A stretch of DNA of 64,000 bases from Pseudomonas sp. ACM7 (GCF_004136015.1 NZ_CP024866.1:3901435-3965434), one strand, 5' to 3'. Positions 36,746-49,392 are shown, counted from the first letter of the stretch. The notes: generated by a model not told the origin, from the sequence alone. A program made the numbers and translations.

Positions 36746-39592
36746 TTACAAACTGGCAATCCGCGCATGCTGCTCGGCCAACTTGCCCAAAGCCTGTTCA
36801 GCTTCAGCCAGTTTGGCGCGTTCCTTGTCGATGACTTCGGCCGGGGCCTTGTCGACGAAACCGGCGTTAGACAGCTTGCCGCCAACCCGCTGAACTTCGC
36901 CCTGCAGACGCAGGATTTCCTTGTCCAGACGGGCCAATTCGGCGTCTTTGTCGATCAGGCCGGCCATCGGCACCAGCACTTCCATCTCGCCGACCAGTGC
37001 GGTGGCGGACAGCGGTGCTTCTTCGCCAGCAGCCAACACGGTGATCGATTCGAGGCGAGCCAGCTTCTTCAGCAGGGCTTCGTTCTCCGTGAGACGACGC
37101 TGATCTTCGGCGCTGACGTTTTTCAGGAACAGGTTCAACGGCTTGCCTGGTCCGATGTTCATCTCGACGCGAATGTTGCGCGTGCCAAGCATCAGCGTCT
37201 TCAGCCACTCGATATCGTCTTCGGCGCCCTGGTCGATGCGCTCTTCATTGGCCACTGGCCACGGTTGCAGCATGATCGTCTTGCCTTCGATACCGGCCAG
37301 CGGCGCGATGCGCTGCCAGATTTCTTCGGTGATGAACGGCATGAACGGATGTGCCAGACGCAGCGCGACTTCCAATACCCGAACAAGGGTGCGGCGGGTG
37401 CCACGCTGACGTTCGACCGGCGCGTTTTCGTCCCACAGCACAGGCTTGGAGAGTTCCAGGTACCAGTCGCAATACTGGTTCCAGATGAACTCGTACAAGG
37501 CTTGTGCGGCCAGGTCGAAGCGGAACTGATCGAGTTGACGGGTCACTTCAGCTTCGGTGCGTTGCAGCTGCGAAATGATCCAGCGGTCCGCCAGCGACAG
37601 CTCGTAAGCCTCGCCGTTCTGACCGCAGTCTTCGCCCTTGTCCAGCACATAGCGCGCGGCGTTCCAGATCTTGTTGCAGAAGTTGCGATAGCCTTCGACG
37701 CGGCCCATGTCGAACTTTATGTCGCGACCGGTGGACGCCAGCGAGCAGAAGGTGAAGCGCAGAGCGTCGGTGCCGTAGCTGGCGATGCCGTCGGCGAACT
37801 CGTCGCGGGTCTGCTTCTCGATCTTCTTCGCCAGTTTCGGCTGCATCATGCCGGAGGTGCGTTTCTGCACGAGGTCTTCGAGCTCGATGCCGTCGATGAT
37901 GTCCAGCGGATCCAGGACGTTGCCCTTGGACTTGGACATCTTCTGGCCCTGGCCATCACGCACCAGGCCGTGAACATAAACAGTCTTGAACGGAACCTGC
38001 GGCGTGCCGTCTTCGTTTTTCACCAAGTGCATGGTGAGCATGATCATCCGGGCAACCCAGAAGAAAATGATGTCGAAACCGGTCACCAGCACGTCGGTGG
38101 AGTGGAATTTCTTCAGGAATTCGGTCTGCTCAGGCCAGCCGAGCGTGGAGAAGGTCCACAGGCCCGAACTGAACCAGGTGTCGAGAACGTCGTTGTCCTG
38201 TTGCAGTGCAACGTCCGGGCCGAGGTTGTGCTTGGCACGTACATCGGCTTCGTCGCGACCGACATAGACCTTGCCCGACTCGTCGTACCAGGCCGGAATC
38301 CGGTGGCCCCACCACAGCTGACGGCTGATGCACCAGTCCTGGATGTCGCGCATCCACGAGAAGTACATGTTTTCGTACTGTTTCGGCACGAACGCGATGC
38401 GACCGTCTTCAACGGCAGCGATGGCTGGCTCAGCCAATGGCTTGGTCGACACGTACCACTGGTCGGTCAGCCACGGCTCGATGATAGTGCCGGAACGGTC
38501 GCCTTTCGGTACTTTCAGGGCGTGGTCGTTGACGCTGACCAAGAGGCCGGCGGCGTCAAACGCAGCAACGATCTGCTTGCGCGCTTCGAAGCGATCCAGA
38601 CCGGCGTATTCGGCCGGGATCTTGCCGTCGATGCTTTCGTTGAGCGTGCCGTCGAGGTTGAACACCTGACAGGCCGGCAATACGGCGGCGTTCTTGTCGA
38701 AGATGTTCAGCAGCGGCAGGTTGTGGCGCTTGCCGACTTCATAGTCGTTGAAATCGTGGGCCGGGGTGATTTTCACGCAGCCGGTGCCGAATTCTGGGTC
38801 GCAGTAATCGTCGGCGATGATCGGGATGCGGCGGCCGACCAGCGGCAGCTCGACAAATTTGCCGATCAGGGCATGGTAGCGTTCATCGTTCGGGTTAACC
38901 GCTACGGCGGCGTCGCCGAGCATGGTTTCCGGGCGAGTGGTCGCGACGATCAGGTAATCGTTGCCTTCAGCGGTCTTGGCGCCGTCGGCCAGCGGGTATT
39001 TCAGGTTCCACAGGAAACCTTTCTCGTCATGGTTTTCCACTTCGAGGTCTGAAATCGCCGTGTGCAACTTGGTGTCCCAGTTGACCAGACGCTTGCCGCG
39101 GTAGATCAGGCCGTCTTCGTGCAGACGCACGAAGGCTTCTTTAACGGCTTCCGAGAGGCCGTCGTCCATGGTGAAGCGCTCGCGGCCCCAGTCCACGGAC
39201 GAGCCGAGACGGCGGATCTGACGGCTGATGTTGCCGCCGGACTGATCCTTCCACTCCCAGACTTTCTCGAGGAATTTTTCGCGGCCCAGATCGTGACGAT
39301 TCTGGCCCTGAGCTTCGAGTTGACGCTCCACCAGCATTTGCGTGGCGATACCGGCGTGGTCGGTACCCGGCTGCCACAGGGTGTTACGACCCTGCATGCG
39401 ACGGAAACGGATCAGGGCGTCCATGATCGCGTTGTTGAAGCCGTGACCCATGTGCAGGCTGCCGGTGACGTTCGGCGGCGGGATCATGATGGTGTAGGAC
39501 TCGCCCGCGCCTTGCGGGGCGAAGTAATTCTCTGACTCCCAGGTGTTGTACCAGGAAGTTTCAATGGCGTGCGGCTGGTAGGTCTTATCCAT
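36746..39592 (-). CDS. valS: Valyl-tRNA synthetase
   Basis: The product is 948 residues, normal for class I ValRS. It has the HIGH signature as [13 protein letters not shown], the KMSKS loop as [14 protein letters not shown], an editing domain (about 200-340) and a C-terminal coiled coil (about 880-945: [24 protein letters not shown]). It charges tRNA-Val. It precedes the holC/pepA genes, which are transcribed in the same direction, but a REPIN-containing gap separates it from the nearest. Confidence 0.98.
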   Translation of the reverse strand: MDKTYQPHAIETSWYNTWESENYFAPQGAGESYTIMIPPPNVTGSLHMGHGFNNAIMDALIRFRRMQGRNTLWQPGTDHAGIATQMLVERQLEAQGQNRHDLGREKFLEKVWEWKDQSGGNISRQIRRLGSSVDWGRERFTMDDGLSEAVKEAFVRLHEDGLIYRGKRLVNWDTKLHTAISDLEVENHDEKGFLWNLKYPLADGAKTAEGNDYLIVATTRPETMLGDAAVAVNPNDERYHALIGKFVELPLVGRRIPIIADDYCDPEFGTGCVKITPAHDFNDYEVGKRHNLPLLNIFDKNAAVLPACQVFNLDGTLNESIDGKIPAEYAGLDRFEARKQIVAAFDAAGLLVSVNDHALKVPKGDRSGTIIEPWLTDQWYVSTKPLAEPAIAAVEDGRIAFVPKQYENMYFSWMRDIQDWCISRQLWWGHRIPAWYDESGKVYVGRDEADVRAKHNLGPDVALQQDNDVLDTWFSSGLWTFSTLGWPEQTEFLKKFHSTDVLVTGFDIIFFWVARMIMLTMHLVKNEDGTPQVPFKTVYVHGLVRDGQGQKMSKSKGNVLDPLDIIDGIELEDLVQKRTSGMMQPKLAKKIEKQTRDEFADGIASYGTDALRFTFCSLASTGRDIKFDMGRVEGYRNFCNKIWNAARYVLDKGEDCGQNGEAYELSLADRWIISQLQRTEAEVTRQLDQFRFDLAAQALYEFIWNQYCDWYLELSKPVLWDENAPVERQRGTRRTLVRVLEVALRLAHPFMPFITEEIWQRIAPLAGIEGKTIMLQPWPVANEERIDQGAEDDIEWLKTLMLGTRNIRVEMNIGPGKPLNLFLKNVSAEDQRRLTENEALLKKLARLESITVLAAGEEAPLSATALVGEMEVLVPMAGLIDKDAELARLDKEILRLQGEVQRVGGKLSNAGFVDKAPAEVIDKERAKLAEAEQALGKLAEQHARIASL

Positions 39593-39708
39593 GCGCGGCG
39601 GGACCCTATTGGCATTTATTCAGGAAAAGCCGGCAAGTATAGCGGGGCATGGGGCGCAGGGCGAGCAGGGGCAGACCGGGCGCATCATCAAAAACGACGC
39701 CAATCAAA

Positions 39709-39798
39709 TGTGGGAGCGGGCTTGCTCGCGAAGGCGGTGTGTCAGTCAGCATTAATGTTGAATGTTGGACCGCATTCGCGAGCAAGCCCGCTCCCACA
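39709..39798. repeat. REPIN 5 (90 bp, GCGGGC type)
   Basis: TGTGGGAGCGGGCTTGCTCG and its complement bound a 90-bp element between valS and the gene at 39810. Confidence 0.92.
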
Positions 39799-39809
39799 AG
39801 GAGGGTGGG

Positions 39810-40205
39810 TTATTCGTATTGGCTGAGGAGGCGTTCCATCCGCGCGCTGAGGCGGCGTTTGATTTCGGTTTCGATGTGCGGGGCGAAGTCGTCGATCACG
39901 TCTTGCATGATCAATTGCGCGGCGGCACGCAGTTCGCCATCCAGGTGCAGCAGCTCGTCGGGGCCCTTGCTGGCGACGGGCGCCGGTTGGGCGGCAGGGG
40001 CAGCAGGGGCGGGTGGCGCCGGTTCGAGGGTTGGCGGGCTGGCGCCGACCGTATCGAACAGCATTGGAATCTGTTCCTGATCACCTTCCTCGACCGTGTC
40101 GGTGAGCAAGGGCGGTTGCAGGTTGTCATCGCCGAGCAATTGACGGATCGACTCAAGGTCGTCCAGCAGATGCGCGGACTTTTGCAGCGGTTTTGGAGTG
40201 TCCAT
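39810..40205 (-). CDS. Conserved pseudomonad protein of unknown function downstream of holC
   Basis: The product is 131 residues, acidic, with a helical N-terminus (SAHLLDDLESIRQLLGD), a Pro/Ala-rich linker (about 60-82: PAPPAPAAPAAQPAPV) and a helical C-terminus (LRAAAQLIMQDVIDDFAPHIETEIKRRLSARMERLLSQ). There is no signal peptide or Cys. It lies 8 bp after holC, so it is probably co-transcribed. I do not recognise a characterised function. Confidence 0.82.
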   Translation of the reverse strand: MDTPKPLQKSAHLLDDLESIRQLLGDDNLQPPLLTDTVEEGDQEQIPMLFDTVGASPPTLEPAPPAPAAPAAQPAPVASKGPDELLHLDGELRAAAQLIMQDVIDDFAPHIETEIKRRLSARMERLLSQYE

Positions 40206-40213
40206 CGGAATGC

Positions 40214-40642
40214 TCAGAGTCGCTGTAAACGGTGATCTTGCAGAGGATAGCCCTGTTCGCGGTAGAAACGGAAACTCTCCCGCGCAGCCGTACGAATCGT
40301 CGGATCTTCTACCACCACTTCCGCCACGCGGGCGAACTTGTTGGCGAATGCCGGGACTTTCAGGGCGAGATTGACCAACAGGTCCTGATGCGGGCCGCAG
40401 TCATCGCCAAGACCCAACACAATCAAACCGTCCGGCTCATTTTCAGCAGGGCCGTGGGGCACGAAGCTTTCGCCCTTGAAGGCCCACAAACGCGCATCGA
40501 GATCGTCACGCTGGGCGGCATCGCTGCAATGCAGATAGATGCGGTGGCCCATGCGCCAGGCTTTTTCGGTGAGCTTGCAGGCAAAATCCAGCCGCGCTGA
40601 AGGATCTGCGCTGGGCAGGATATAGAAGTCGACTTTGGTCAT
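40214..40642 (-). CDS. holC: DNA polymerase III chi subunit
   Basis: The product is 142 residues from ATG at 40642. It has the chi opening KVDFYILPSADPSARLDFACKL, ARLWAFKGESFVPHG and the C-terminal RFYREQGYPL. Chi, with psi, connects the clamp-loader complex to SSB at the fork. It lies between pepA upstream and the 131-residue gene downstream, in the same direction as valS, an order common in gammaproteobacteria. Confidence 0.93.
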   Translation of the reverse strand: MTKVDFYILPSADPSARLDFACKLTEKAWRMGHRIYLHCSDAAQRDDLDARLWAFKGESFVPHGPAENEPDGLIVLGLGDDCGPHQDLLVNLALKVPAFANKFARVAEVVVEDPTIRTAARESFRFYREQGYPLQDHRLQRL

Positions 40643-40702
40643 TGCGGTTCCTGAGCCAAGGGCGGCGTCACCCGAAAGCAACGCCGCCCTGGGTCATCGG
40701 TT

Positions 40703-42499
<1,797 letters not shown>

Positions 42500-43618
42500 T
42501 TGATCGTCTTCCGTTATCTATCCCGCGAAGTCCTGTTGACCTTGAGCGCCGTCAGCGCCGTGCTGTTGGTCATCATCATGAGCGGTCGCTTCATTAAATA
42601 CCTCGCCCAGGCGGCCTCTGGTCTCCTGGATCCGGGCTCGCTATTCCTGATCATGGGTTTCCGTCTGCCGGGCTTCCTGCAACTGATTCTGCCGTTGGGC
42701 CTGTTTCTCGGGATCCTGCTGGCTTACGGTCGCTTGTACCTCGAAAGCGAAATGACCGTGCTGTCGGCCACCGGCATGAGCCAGCAGCGTCTGTTTGCCA
42801 TGACCCTTTTTCCGGCCACCCTCGTCGCATTGGTGGTGGCATGGCTGAGCCTGAGCCTGGCGCCACAAGGCGCCAATCAATTCCAGTTGCTGTTGAACAA
42901 GCAGGATGCCCTGACCGAGTTCGACACCCTCGAGCCAGGTCGCTTCCAGGCGCTGCGTGACGGGACGCGGGTGACCTACACCGAAACGCTGTCGGATGAC
43001 CGCATCAACCTTGGCGGCGTGTTCATTTCGCAGAAGAACGTCAATTCCGATAACAAGGATCGCGGGATTTCCGTGCTGGTGGCCGAGAAGGGCCGTCAGG
43101 AAATTCGCCCCGACGGTAACCGTTACCTGATTCTCGACAACGGCTATCGCTATGACGGCAATCCGGGACAGGCTGATTACCGGGCGATCAAGTACGACGA
43201 GTACGGCGTATTGCTGCCCAAGCCGGACGTCAGCGATGAAGTGACCGACCGTGACGCGATGGCCACCAGTACCCTGATCGGCAGCGATGACATCCGCTCC
43301 CGCACCGAACTGCAATGGCGTCTATCCCTGCCGTTGCTGGTGTTCATCGTGACCCTGATGGCGGTGCCGCTGTCGCGGGTCAATCCGCGTCAGGGCCGTT
43401 TCCTCAAGCTGCTGCCGGCGATTCTTCTTTATATGGCTTATCTGAGCATTCTGATTGCCGCTCGTGGCGCCCTTGAAAAAGGCAAGATTCCGCCTGTTCT
43501 GGGGTTGTGGTGGGTTCACGCGATCTTCCTGGCGATTGGCCTGGGCTTGCTCTATTGGGAGGCAATGCAATTGAAGTTGGCGAGTCGCCGCAGCGCGCTG
43601 GAGGTGGCTCGTGGATAA
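42500..43618 (+). CDS. lptF: LPS export ABC transporter permease LptF
   Basis: The product is 372 residues. TTG at 42500 is chosen because GGAG is 8 bp upstream and the product then begins MIVFRYLSREVLLTL like known pseudomonad LptF; GTG at 42491 overlaps the RBS. It has six transmembrane segments split by a periplasmic beta-jellyroll domain (about 130-260). With LptG it forms the membrane part of the LptB2FG complex that extracts LPS from the inner membrane. It overlaps lptG. Confidence 0.94.
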   Translation: MIVFRYLSREVLLTLSAVSAVLLVIIMSGRFIKYLAQAASGLLDPGSLFLIMGFRLPGFLQLILPLGLFLGILLAYGRLYLESEMTVLSATGMSQQRLFAMTLFPATLVALVVAWLSLSLAPQGANQFQLLLNKQDALTEFDTLEPGRFQALRDGTRVTYTETLSDDRINLGGVFISQKNVNSDNKDRGISVLVAEKGRQEIRPDGNRYLILDNGYRYDGNPGQADYRAIKYDEYGVLLPKPDVSDEVTDRDAMATSTLIGSDDIRSRTELQWRLSLPLLVFIVTLMAVPLSRVNPRQGRFLKLLPAILLYMAYLSILIAARGALEKGKIPPVLGLWWVHAIFLAIGLGLLYWEAMQLKLASRRSALEVARG

Positions 43619-44672
43619 GCTCGATCGCTACATTGGTAGCAGCGTTTTCGTGGCAATTCTGGCGGTACTGGGGATCATTCTCGGTCTGGCGACGCTGTTC
43701 GCGTTCATCGATGAGATGAGTGAGGTCAGCGATACCTACACCTTGATGGACGTGTTGAGCTACGTCTTGCTGACCGCGCCACGTCGGTTGTACGACATGT
43801 TGCCGATGGCGGCACTGATCGGTTGCCTGATCGGCCTCGGCAGTCTGGCCAGTCACAGCGAGCTGACCATCATGCGCGCTGCGGGCGTGTCGATCGGGCG
43901 AATCGTCTGGGCGGTCATGAAGCCAATGCTGATCCTGATGGTGGTGGGTGTGCTGATCGGCGAATACGTCGCGCCGGCCACCGAAGTCACCGCTCAGGCC
44001 AATCGCTCGCTGGCCCAGGGCAGCGGCGATGCGCAAAGCGCCAAGCATGGCCTGTGGCACCGTCAGGGGGACGAGTTCATTCACGTCAACTCCGTGCAGC
44101 CAAACGGTTTGCTGTATGGCGTGACCCGTTATCGCTTCGACGATCAGCGCCACATGCTGTCCTCAAGCTTCGCCAAGCGCGCCGAATTCGACAAGGATCA
44201 CTGGCAGCTCAGCGATGTCACGACCACGTTATTCCATGACAAGAACACCGAAGTGGTGACCGCTCCGGTCGAGCGCTGGAACGTGGCGTTGAGCCCGCAA
44301 CTGCTGGATACCGTGGTGATGTCGCCCGATTCGCTGTCGATTAGTGGTCTGTGGGGGTACATCCACTACCTGGCTGACCAAGGCTTGAGCAATGGTCGTT
44401 ACTGGCTGGCATTTTGGGTCAAGGTGTTGCAACCGCTGGTCACCGCTGCGCTGGTACTGATGGCGATTTCCTTCATCTTCGGTCCGCTACGCTCGGTGAC
44501 CCTTGGTCAGCGAGTGTTCACCGGTGTGCTGGTGGGCTTCACCTTCCGTATTGTTCAGGATTTGCTCGGTCCTTCGAGCCTGGTCTTCGGTTTCTCGCCG
44601 CTGTTTGCGGTGCTTATTCCGGCGGGTGTTTGTGCCTTGGCCGGGGTCTGGTTGTTGCGCAGGGCCGGTTGA
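43611..44672 (+). CDS. lptG: LPS export ABC transporter permease LptG
   Basis: The product is 353 residues from GTG at 43611, 8 bp inside the lptF end. Three helices precede and three follow a periplasmic jellyroll domain (about 130-270), with the family segment MRAAGVSIGRIVWAVMKPML. It is the LptF partner. Translational coupling fits a one-to-one complex. A terminator follows at 44705-44737. Confidence 0.95.
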   Translation: MDKLDRYIGSSVFVAILAVLGIILGLATLFAFIDEMSEVSDTYTLMDVLSYVLLTAPRRLYDMLPMAALIGCLIGLGSLASHSELTIMRAAGVSIGRIVWAVMKPMLILMVVGVLIGEYVAPATEVTAQANRSLAQGSGDAQSAKHGLWHRQGDEFIHVNSVQPNGLLYGVTRYRFDDQRHMLSSSFAKRAEFDKDHWQLSDVTTTLFHDKNTEVVTAPVERWNVALSPQLLDTVVMSPDSLSISGLWGYIHYLADQGLSNGRYWLAFWVKVLQPLVTAALVLMAISFIFGPLRSVTLGQRVFTGVLVGFTFRIVQDLLGPSSLVFGFSPLFAVLIPAGVCALAGVWLLRRAG

Positions 44673-44704
44673 TCAAGGGTTTCTCCTGACCTTGCAGGTC
44701 ACTC

Positions 44705-44737
44705 AAAACGCCTCTGTCGCAAGACCGGGGCGTTTTT
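44705..44737 (+). terminator. Terminator after lptG
   Basis: AAAACGCC (44705-44712) pairs with GGCGTTTT (44729-44736), with T residues continuing to 44737. The loop is long at 16 nt. Confidence 0.7.
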
Positions 44738-44761
44738 GTAGGCGCCGTCTGACCTGCGAAC

Positions 44762-44791
44762 GTGACGCTTGCGCCGTGGATCAGGTACAAT
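44762..44791 (+). promoter_or_regulatory. Candidate sigma70 promoter of lepA
   Basis: GTGACG (44762-44767), an 18-bp spacer and TACAAT (44786-44791) match 4/6 and 5/6 consensus bases. The predicted leader to the lepA GTG is about 46 nt. Confidence 0.5.
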
Positions 44792-44843
44792 TCCCGGCTA
44801 TTTTTCGGCGGGCTATGCCTGCAGCCTTTTTGAGTGTTGATCC

Positions 44844-46643
44844 GTGAGTGATTTGAGTCATATCCGCAATTTCTCCATCATCGCCCACATTGACCATGGC
44901 AAGTCGACGCTGGCCGATCGCTTCATCCAGATGTGTGGCGGCCTTGCCGAGCGCGAAATGGAAGCCCAGGTTCTGGACTCCATGGACCTGGAACGTGAAC
45001 GCGGGATCACCATCAAGGCCCACAGCGTCACCCTGTATTACACCGCTCGCGATGGCATCAAGTACCAGCTGAACTTCATTGACACCCCGGGCCACGTTGA
45101 CTTCACCTACGAAGTCAGCCGGTCGCTGGCGGCCTGTGAAGGTGCGTTGCTGGTGGTCGATGCCGGTCAGGGCGTTGAAGCGCAGTCGGTAGCCAACTGC
45201 TACACCGCGATCGAGCAGGGCCTGGAAGTGATGCCGGTCCTGAACAAGATCGACCTGCCTCAGGCCGATCCGGACCGCGTGAAAGAAGAAATCGAAAAAA
45301 TCATCGGCATCGATGCCACCGACGCGGTCGAGTGCAGTGCCAAGACCGGTCTGGGCGTCGACGAAGTGCTGGAGCGTCTGGTCAAGACCATTCCTGCGCC
45401 GACCGGCAACTATGAAGATCCGCTGCAAGCGTTGATCATCGACTCCTGGTTCGACAACTACCTGGGCGTTGTTTCCCTGGTTCGCGTGCGCCACGGTCGT
45501 GTGAAGAAGGGCGACAAGATCCTGGTCAAGTCCACCGGCAAGATCCATCTGGTGGACAGCGTCGGTGTCTTCAACCCTAAACACTCCGCGACCGTTGACC
45601 TGAAGGCCGGCGAAGTGGGCTTCATCATTGCCGGCATCAAGGACATCCATGGTGCACCGGTCGGTGACACCCTGACCTTGAGCTCCACGCCGGACGTTGA
45701 TGTACTGCCAGGTTTTAAACGCATTCAGCCGCAGGTGTACGCCGGTCTGTTCCCGGTCAGTTCCGACGACTTCGAAGATTTTCGTGAAGCCCTGCAAAAG
45801 CTCACGCTCAACGACTCGTCCCTGCAGTACACCCCGGAAAGCTCCGACGCACTGGGCTTCGGCTTCCGTTGCGGGTTCCTCGGCATGCTGCACATGGAAA
45901 TCATCCAGGAGCGCCTGGAGCGCGAGTACGACCTGGACCTGATCACCACGGCGCCGACGGTAATTTTCGAGCTGCTGCTGAAAACCGGTGAAACGATTTA
46001 CGTCGACAACCCGTCGAAGCTGCCAGACCTGTCCTCGATCGAAGACATGCGCGAACCGATCGTGCGGGCCAATATTCTTGTGCCGCAAGAGCACCTGGGC
46101 AACGTCATTACCCTGTGCATCGAGAAACGTGGCGTACAGCACGACATGCTGTTCCTCGGTACCCAGGTTCAAGTGACCTACGATTTGCCGATGAACGAAG
46201 TGGTCCTGGACTTCTTCGACCGTCTGAAATCCACCAGTCGTGGCTATGCTTCGCTGGATTACCATTTCGATCGTTATCAATCGGCTAATCTGGTGAAACT
46301 GGATGTGCTGATCAACGGTGACAAGGTCGACGCCCTGGCGTTGATCGTGCACAAGGATAACGCGCACTACAAAGGTCGCCAGTTGACCGAGAAGATGAAA
46401 GAACTGATTCCACGTCAGATGTTCGACGTCGCGATCCAGGCCGCCATTGGCGGGCAGATCATTGCGCGGACCTCTGTCAAGGCACTCAGAAAGAACGTAT
46501 TGGCCAAATGCTACGGCGGTGACGTTAGCCGTAAGAAGAAACTGCTTGAAAAGCAGAAGGCCGGTAAGAAACGCATGAAGCAAGTCGGTAACGTGGAAAT
46601 TCCACAAGAAGCCTTCCTTGCAGTGCTCAGGTTGGATAGTTAG
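44844..46643 (+). CDS. lepA: Elongation factor 4 (LepA)
   Basis: The product is 599 residues from GTG at 44844. The GTPase domain has [10 protein letters not shown] (G1), RGITIKAH (G2), DTPGHVDF (G3) and NKIDLP (G4). Domains II to IV follow, then the LepA-specific C-terminal domain ending [15 protein letters not shown]. LepA acts on stalled or mispositioned ribosomes. It is followed by lepB after 5 bp, the conserved lepA-lepB order. Confidence 0.97.
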   Translation: MSDLSHIRNFSIIAHIDHGKSTLADRFIQMCGGLAEREMEAQVLDSMDLERERGITIKAHSVTLYYTARDGIKYQLNFIDTPGHVDFTYEVSRSLAACEGALLVVDAGQGVEAQSVANCYTAIEQGLEVMPVLNKIDLPQADPDRVKEEIEKIIGIDATDAVECSAKTGLGVDEVLERLVKTIPAPTGNYEDPLQALIIDSWFDNYLGVVSLVRVRHGRVKKGDKILVKSTGKIHLVDSVGVFNPKHSATVDLKAGEVGFIIAGIKDIHGAPVGDTLTLSSTPDVDVLPGFKRIQPQVYAGLFPVSSDDFEDFREALQKLTLNDSSLQYTPESSDALGFGFRCGFLGMLHMEIIQERLEREYDLDLITTAPTVIFELLLKTGETIYVDNPSKLPDLSSIEDMREPIVRANILVPQEHLGNVITLCIEKRGVQHDMLFLGTQVQVTYDLPMNEVVLDFFDRLKSTSRGYASLDYHFDRYQSANLVKLDVLINGDKVDALALIVHKDNAHYKGRQLTEKMKELIPRQMFDVAIQAAIGGQIIARTSVKALRKNVLAKCYGGDVSRKKKLLEKQKAGKKRMKQVGNVEIPQEAFLAVLRLDS

Positions 46644-46648
46644 GTCCT

Positions 46649-47503
46649 ATGTCACTAAATTTCCCGCTGTTGCTGGTCATCGCCGTGTTCGTCTGCGGCC
46701 TGTTGGCGTTGCTCGATCTGGTTTTCCTGGCGCCGCGTCGGCGTGCCGCCATTGCCTCCTATCAGGGCAGTGTCAGTCAGCCTGATGGGATGGTGGTCGA
46801 GAAACTGAATAAAGAGCCGCTGCTGGTCGAATACGGCAAGTCGTTCTTCCCGGTGTTGTTCATCGTGCTGGTACTGCGTTCGTTCCTGGTGGAACCGTTC
46901 CAGATTCCTTCAGGCTCGATGAAACCGACCCTGGACGTTGGCGACTTCATTCTGGTGAGCAAGTTTTCTTACGGGATCCGCTTGCCGGTGATCGACAAGA
47001 AAGTCATCGAAGTGGGTGATCCACAGCGCGGCGATGTGATGGTGTTCCGCTATCCGAGCGATCCGAACGTCAACTACATTAAACGTGTGGTAGGCCTGCC
47101 GGGTGACCAGATTCGTTACACCGCCGACAAGCGTCTGTTCGTCAACGGTGAGTCGATTGCCGAACAACTGGTCGGCTCCGAGCCGGGCACGTTGGGCAGC
47201 GCCGAGCTCTACAAGGAAAAACTCGGCGTTGCCGAGCACCTGATCCGCAAGGAAATGAGCCGTTACCGCGCAACGCCGGACCATTCGTGGACCGTGCCTG
47301 CCGGACACTACTTCATGATGGGCGACAACCGCGACAACTCGAATGACAGTCGCTACTGGGATGATCCGAGCATTCCCAAGGATCTGCTGGGCATGGTTCC
47401 CGACAAGAATATCGTCGGCAAGGCCTTCGCAGTCTGGATGAGCTGGCCGGAACCTAAACTCAGTCACCTGCCGAATTTCTCGCGGGTTGGCCTGATCAAG
47501 TAA
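46649..47503 (+). CDS. lepB: Signal peptidase I (LepB)
   Basis: The product is 284 residues. Two N-terminal helices (about 3-25 and 67-84) anchor a periplasmic catalytic domain with Ser90 in PSGSMKPTL and Lys145 in YIKRVVGLPGDQI, the Ser-Lys dyad at almost the same positions as E. coli. The C-terminal box GDNRDNSNDSRYWD is present. It cleaves Sec and Tat signal peptides. It is co-transcribed with lepA. Confidence 0.97.
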   Translation: MSLNFPLLLVIAVFVCGLLALLDLVFLAPRRRAAIASYQGSVSQPDGMVVEKLNKEPLLVEYGKSFFPVLFIVLVLRSFLVEPFQIPSGSMKPTLDVGDFILVSKFSYGIRLPVIDKKVIEVGDPQRGDVMVFRYPSDPNVNYIKRVVGLPGDQIRYTADKRLFVNGESIAEQLVGSEPGTLGSAELYKEKLGVAEHLIRKEMSRYRATPDHSWTVPAGHYFMMGDNRDNSNDSRYWDDPSIPKDLLGMVPDKNIVGKAFAVWMSWPEPKLSHLPNFSRVGLIK

Positions 47504-47510
47504 TCACACA

Positions 47511-47533
47511 CGGCGCTGTTGAACACAGCGCCG
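47511..47533. promoter_or_regulatory. Strong hairpin between lepB and the rnc leader
   Basis: CGGCGCTGT (47511-47519) pairs perfectly with ACAGCGCCG (47525-47533) across a 5-nt loop, directly after the lepB stop. No T-run follows, so it is not a classical terminator. An RNA-processing site for RNase III, whose gene follows, is a possible reading. Confidence 0.5.
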
Positions 47534-47571
47534 AATGCATTTCTGGAGTCGGCACAATCGGCCCCGAAAGC

Positions 47572-47691
47572 ATGAAGCCAATGATATTCAGGACGTTATT
47601 TTTGAACACAGCGTTAATTGTCCCAAGCCTGCGCCGCATCACGGCGATGGCGGTGGAATCCAACCACGAACTCAGCGTGGGTAAACCGTGA
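47572..47691 (+). CDS. 39-codon ORF overlapping the rnc start (possible leader peptide)
   Basis: ATG at 47572 opens 39 codons ([20 protein letters not shown]...SVGKP) ending at TGA 47689-47691, which overlaps the rnc GTG as GTGA. It uses codons rare in this GC-rich genome (ATA, AGG, TTA, TTA) and resembles no family I know. It occupies the place where other Pseudomonas carry a DUF4845 gene between lepB and rnc. It may be a coupled leader peptide or chance; the overlap is the main support. Confidence 0.4.
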   Translation: MKPMIFRTLFLNTALIVPSLRRITAMAVESNHELSVGKP

Positions 47692-48377
47692 GCGTCTCCT
47701 TAAGCCGTCTCGAGCGTCAGCTCGGCTACACCTTCAAGGACCAGGAACTGATGGTCCTGGCCCTGACTCACCGCAGCTTTGCCGGGCGTAACAACGAACG
47801 CCTGGAATTCCTCGGTGATGCCATCCTTAACTTTGTCGCTGGCGAGGCGCTGTTCGATCGCTTCCCGCTGGCCCGCGAAGGTCAGTTGTCGCGCTTGCGC
47901 GCACGCCTCGTGAAAGGCGAGACCTTGGCCGTACTGGCTCGCGGTTTCGATCTGGGCGAATACCTGCGCCTGGGTTCCGGTGAATTGAAAAGCGGCGGTT
48001 TCCGTCGCGAATCGATTCTGGCCGATGCCCTTGAAGCGCTGATTGGTGCGATCTACCTGGATGCCGGCATGGACATGGCACGCGAACGCGTACTGGCCTG
48101 GCTGGCCGGGGAGTTCGAAGGCCTGACGCTGGTCGACACCAACAAAGATCCAAAAACCCGCCTGCAAGAGTTCCTGCAGTCGCGGGGTTGTGAACTGCCG
48201 CGTTACGAAGTGGTGGATATCCAGGGTGAGCCGCATTGCCGGACGTTCTTCGTCGAATGTGAAATCACCTTACTGAATGAAAAAAGCCGAGGTCAGGGTG
48301 TGAGCCGTCGTATTGCCGAACAGGTAGCGGCCGCCGCAGCACTGATTGCCCTGGGCGTGGAGAATGGCCATGACTGA
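47688..48377 (+). CDS. rnc: Ribonuclease III
   Basis: The product is 229 residues from GTG at 47688. The catalytic domain has the signature [13 protein letters not shown] and the downstream [16 protein letters not shown] double-stranded-RNA-binding domain (about 155-225) ends with [13 protein letters not shown]. It cleaves dsRNA in rRNA and mRNA processing. It overlaps era by 8 bp. Confidence 0.97.
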   Translation: MSVSLSRLERQLGYTFKDQELMVLALTHRSFAGRNNERLEFLGDAILNFVAGEALFDRFPLAREGQLSRLRARLVKGETLAVLARGFDLGEYLRLGSGELKSGGFRRESILADALEALIGAIYLDAGMDMARERVLAWLAGEFEGLTLVDTNKDPKTRLQEFLQSRGCELPRYEVVDIQGEPHCRTFFVECEITLLNEKSRGQGVSRRIAEQVAAAAALIALGVENGHD

Positions 48378-49272
48378 TTCAACTGCAACTCGCTGTGGCT
48401 ATGTCGCCATCGTCGGCCGTCCCAACGTGGGCAAGTCCACGCTGCTGAACCACATCCTCGGTCAGAAGCTGGCGATCACCTCGCGCAAGCCTCAGACCAC
48501 TCGCCACAACATGCTCGGCATCAAGACCGAAGGCGCCGTGCAGGCGATCTACGTCGACACCCCCGGCATGCACAAAGGTGGCGAGAAAGCCCTGAACCGC
48601 TACATGAACAAGACCGCTTCGGCGGCGTTGAAAGACGTCGACGTGGTGATCTTCGTGGTTGACCGCACCAAGTGGACAGACGAAGACCAGATGGTCCTCG
48701 AGCGCGTTCAATACGTGACCGGCCCGCTGATCGTGGCGCTGAACAAGACCGACCGCATCGAAGACAAAGCCGAGCTGATGCCGCACCTGACCTGGTTGCA
48801 GGAACAGTTGCCGAACGCGCAGATCATGCCGATCTCGGCCCAGCACGGGCATAACCTCGAAACGCTGGAGCGCGTGATTGCCGGTTACCTGCCGGAAAAC
48901 GATCACTTCTTCCCGGAAGACCAGATCACCGACCGCAGCAGCCGCTTCCTCGCCGCTGAACTGGTACGCGAGAAAATCATGCGCCAGATGGGCGCCGAGC
49001 TGCCGTACCAGATCACCGTTGAAATCGAAGAGTTCAAGCAACAGGGCAAAACCCTGCACATCCATGCCTTGATTCTCGTCGAGCGCGACGGCCAGAAGAA
49101 AATCATCATTGGCGACAAGGGCGAGCGGATCAAACGCATCGGCACCGAGGCGCGCAAGGACATGGAGCTGCTGTTCGACTCCAAGATCATGCTCAACCTT
49201 TGGGTCAAGGTGAAAGGCGGCTGGTCCGACGATGAACGCGCCTTGCGTTCGCTGGGTTACGGCGACCTGTAA
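48370..49272 (+). CDS. era: GTPase Era
   Basis: The product is 300 residues from ATG at 48370. It has G1 [10 protein letters not shown]3 DTPGM, G4 NKTD and the C-terminal KH RNA-binding domain containing [15 protein letters not shown]. Era binds 16S rRNA during 30S assembly. It is translationally coupled to rnc. Confidence 0.97.
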   Translation: MTDSTATRCGYVAIVGRPNVGKSTLLNHILGQKLAITSRKPQTTRHNMLGIKTEGAVQAIYVDTPGMHKGGEKALNRYMNKTASAALKDVDVVIFVVDRTKWTDEDQMVLERVQYVTGPLIVALNKTDRIEDKAELMPHLTWLQEQLPNAQIMPISAQHGHNLETLERVIAGYLPENDHFFPEDQITDRSSRFLAAELVREKIMRQMGAELPYQITVEIEEFKQQGKTLHIHALILVERDGQKKIIIGDKGERIKRIGTEARKDMELLFDSKIMLNLWVKVKGGWSDDERALRSLGYGDL

Positions 49273-49302
49273 GTCTCGGTTCCAGATACACCAGTGAGCC
49301 CC

Positions 49303-49392
49303 TGTGGGAGCGGGCTTGCTCGCGAATAGGATGTAACATTCAGCATTGATGTTGACTGTTACGTCGCATTCGCGAGCAAGCCCGCTCCCACA
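49303..49392. repeat. REPIN 6 (90 bp, GCGGGC type)
   Basis: TGTGGGAGCGGGCTTGCTCG and its complement bound a 90-bp element between era and recO. Confidence 0.92.

Noticed and set aside
36377..39052. 891-codon open frame antisense to valS and rlmF
   Set aside because: It is compositionally a shadow of ValRS codons, lacks domains and crosses a REPIN.
44769..44791. TTGCGC-TACAAT as the lepA promoter
   Set aside because: The spacer would be 11 bp, too short. GTGACG at 44762 gives 18 bp and was preferred.
44781..46607. 608-codon open frame antisense to lepA
   Set aside because: It is a shadow of LepA, which is complete and motif-perfect on the other strand.
47519..47613. Duplicate TTGAACACAGCG read as proof of a deletion scar between lepB and rnc
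   Set aside because: Recombination at direct repeats leaves one copy, not two, so the pair alone does not show a deletion.
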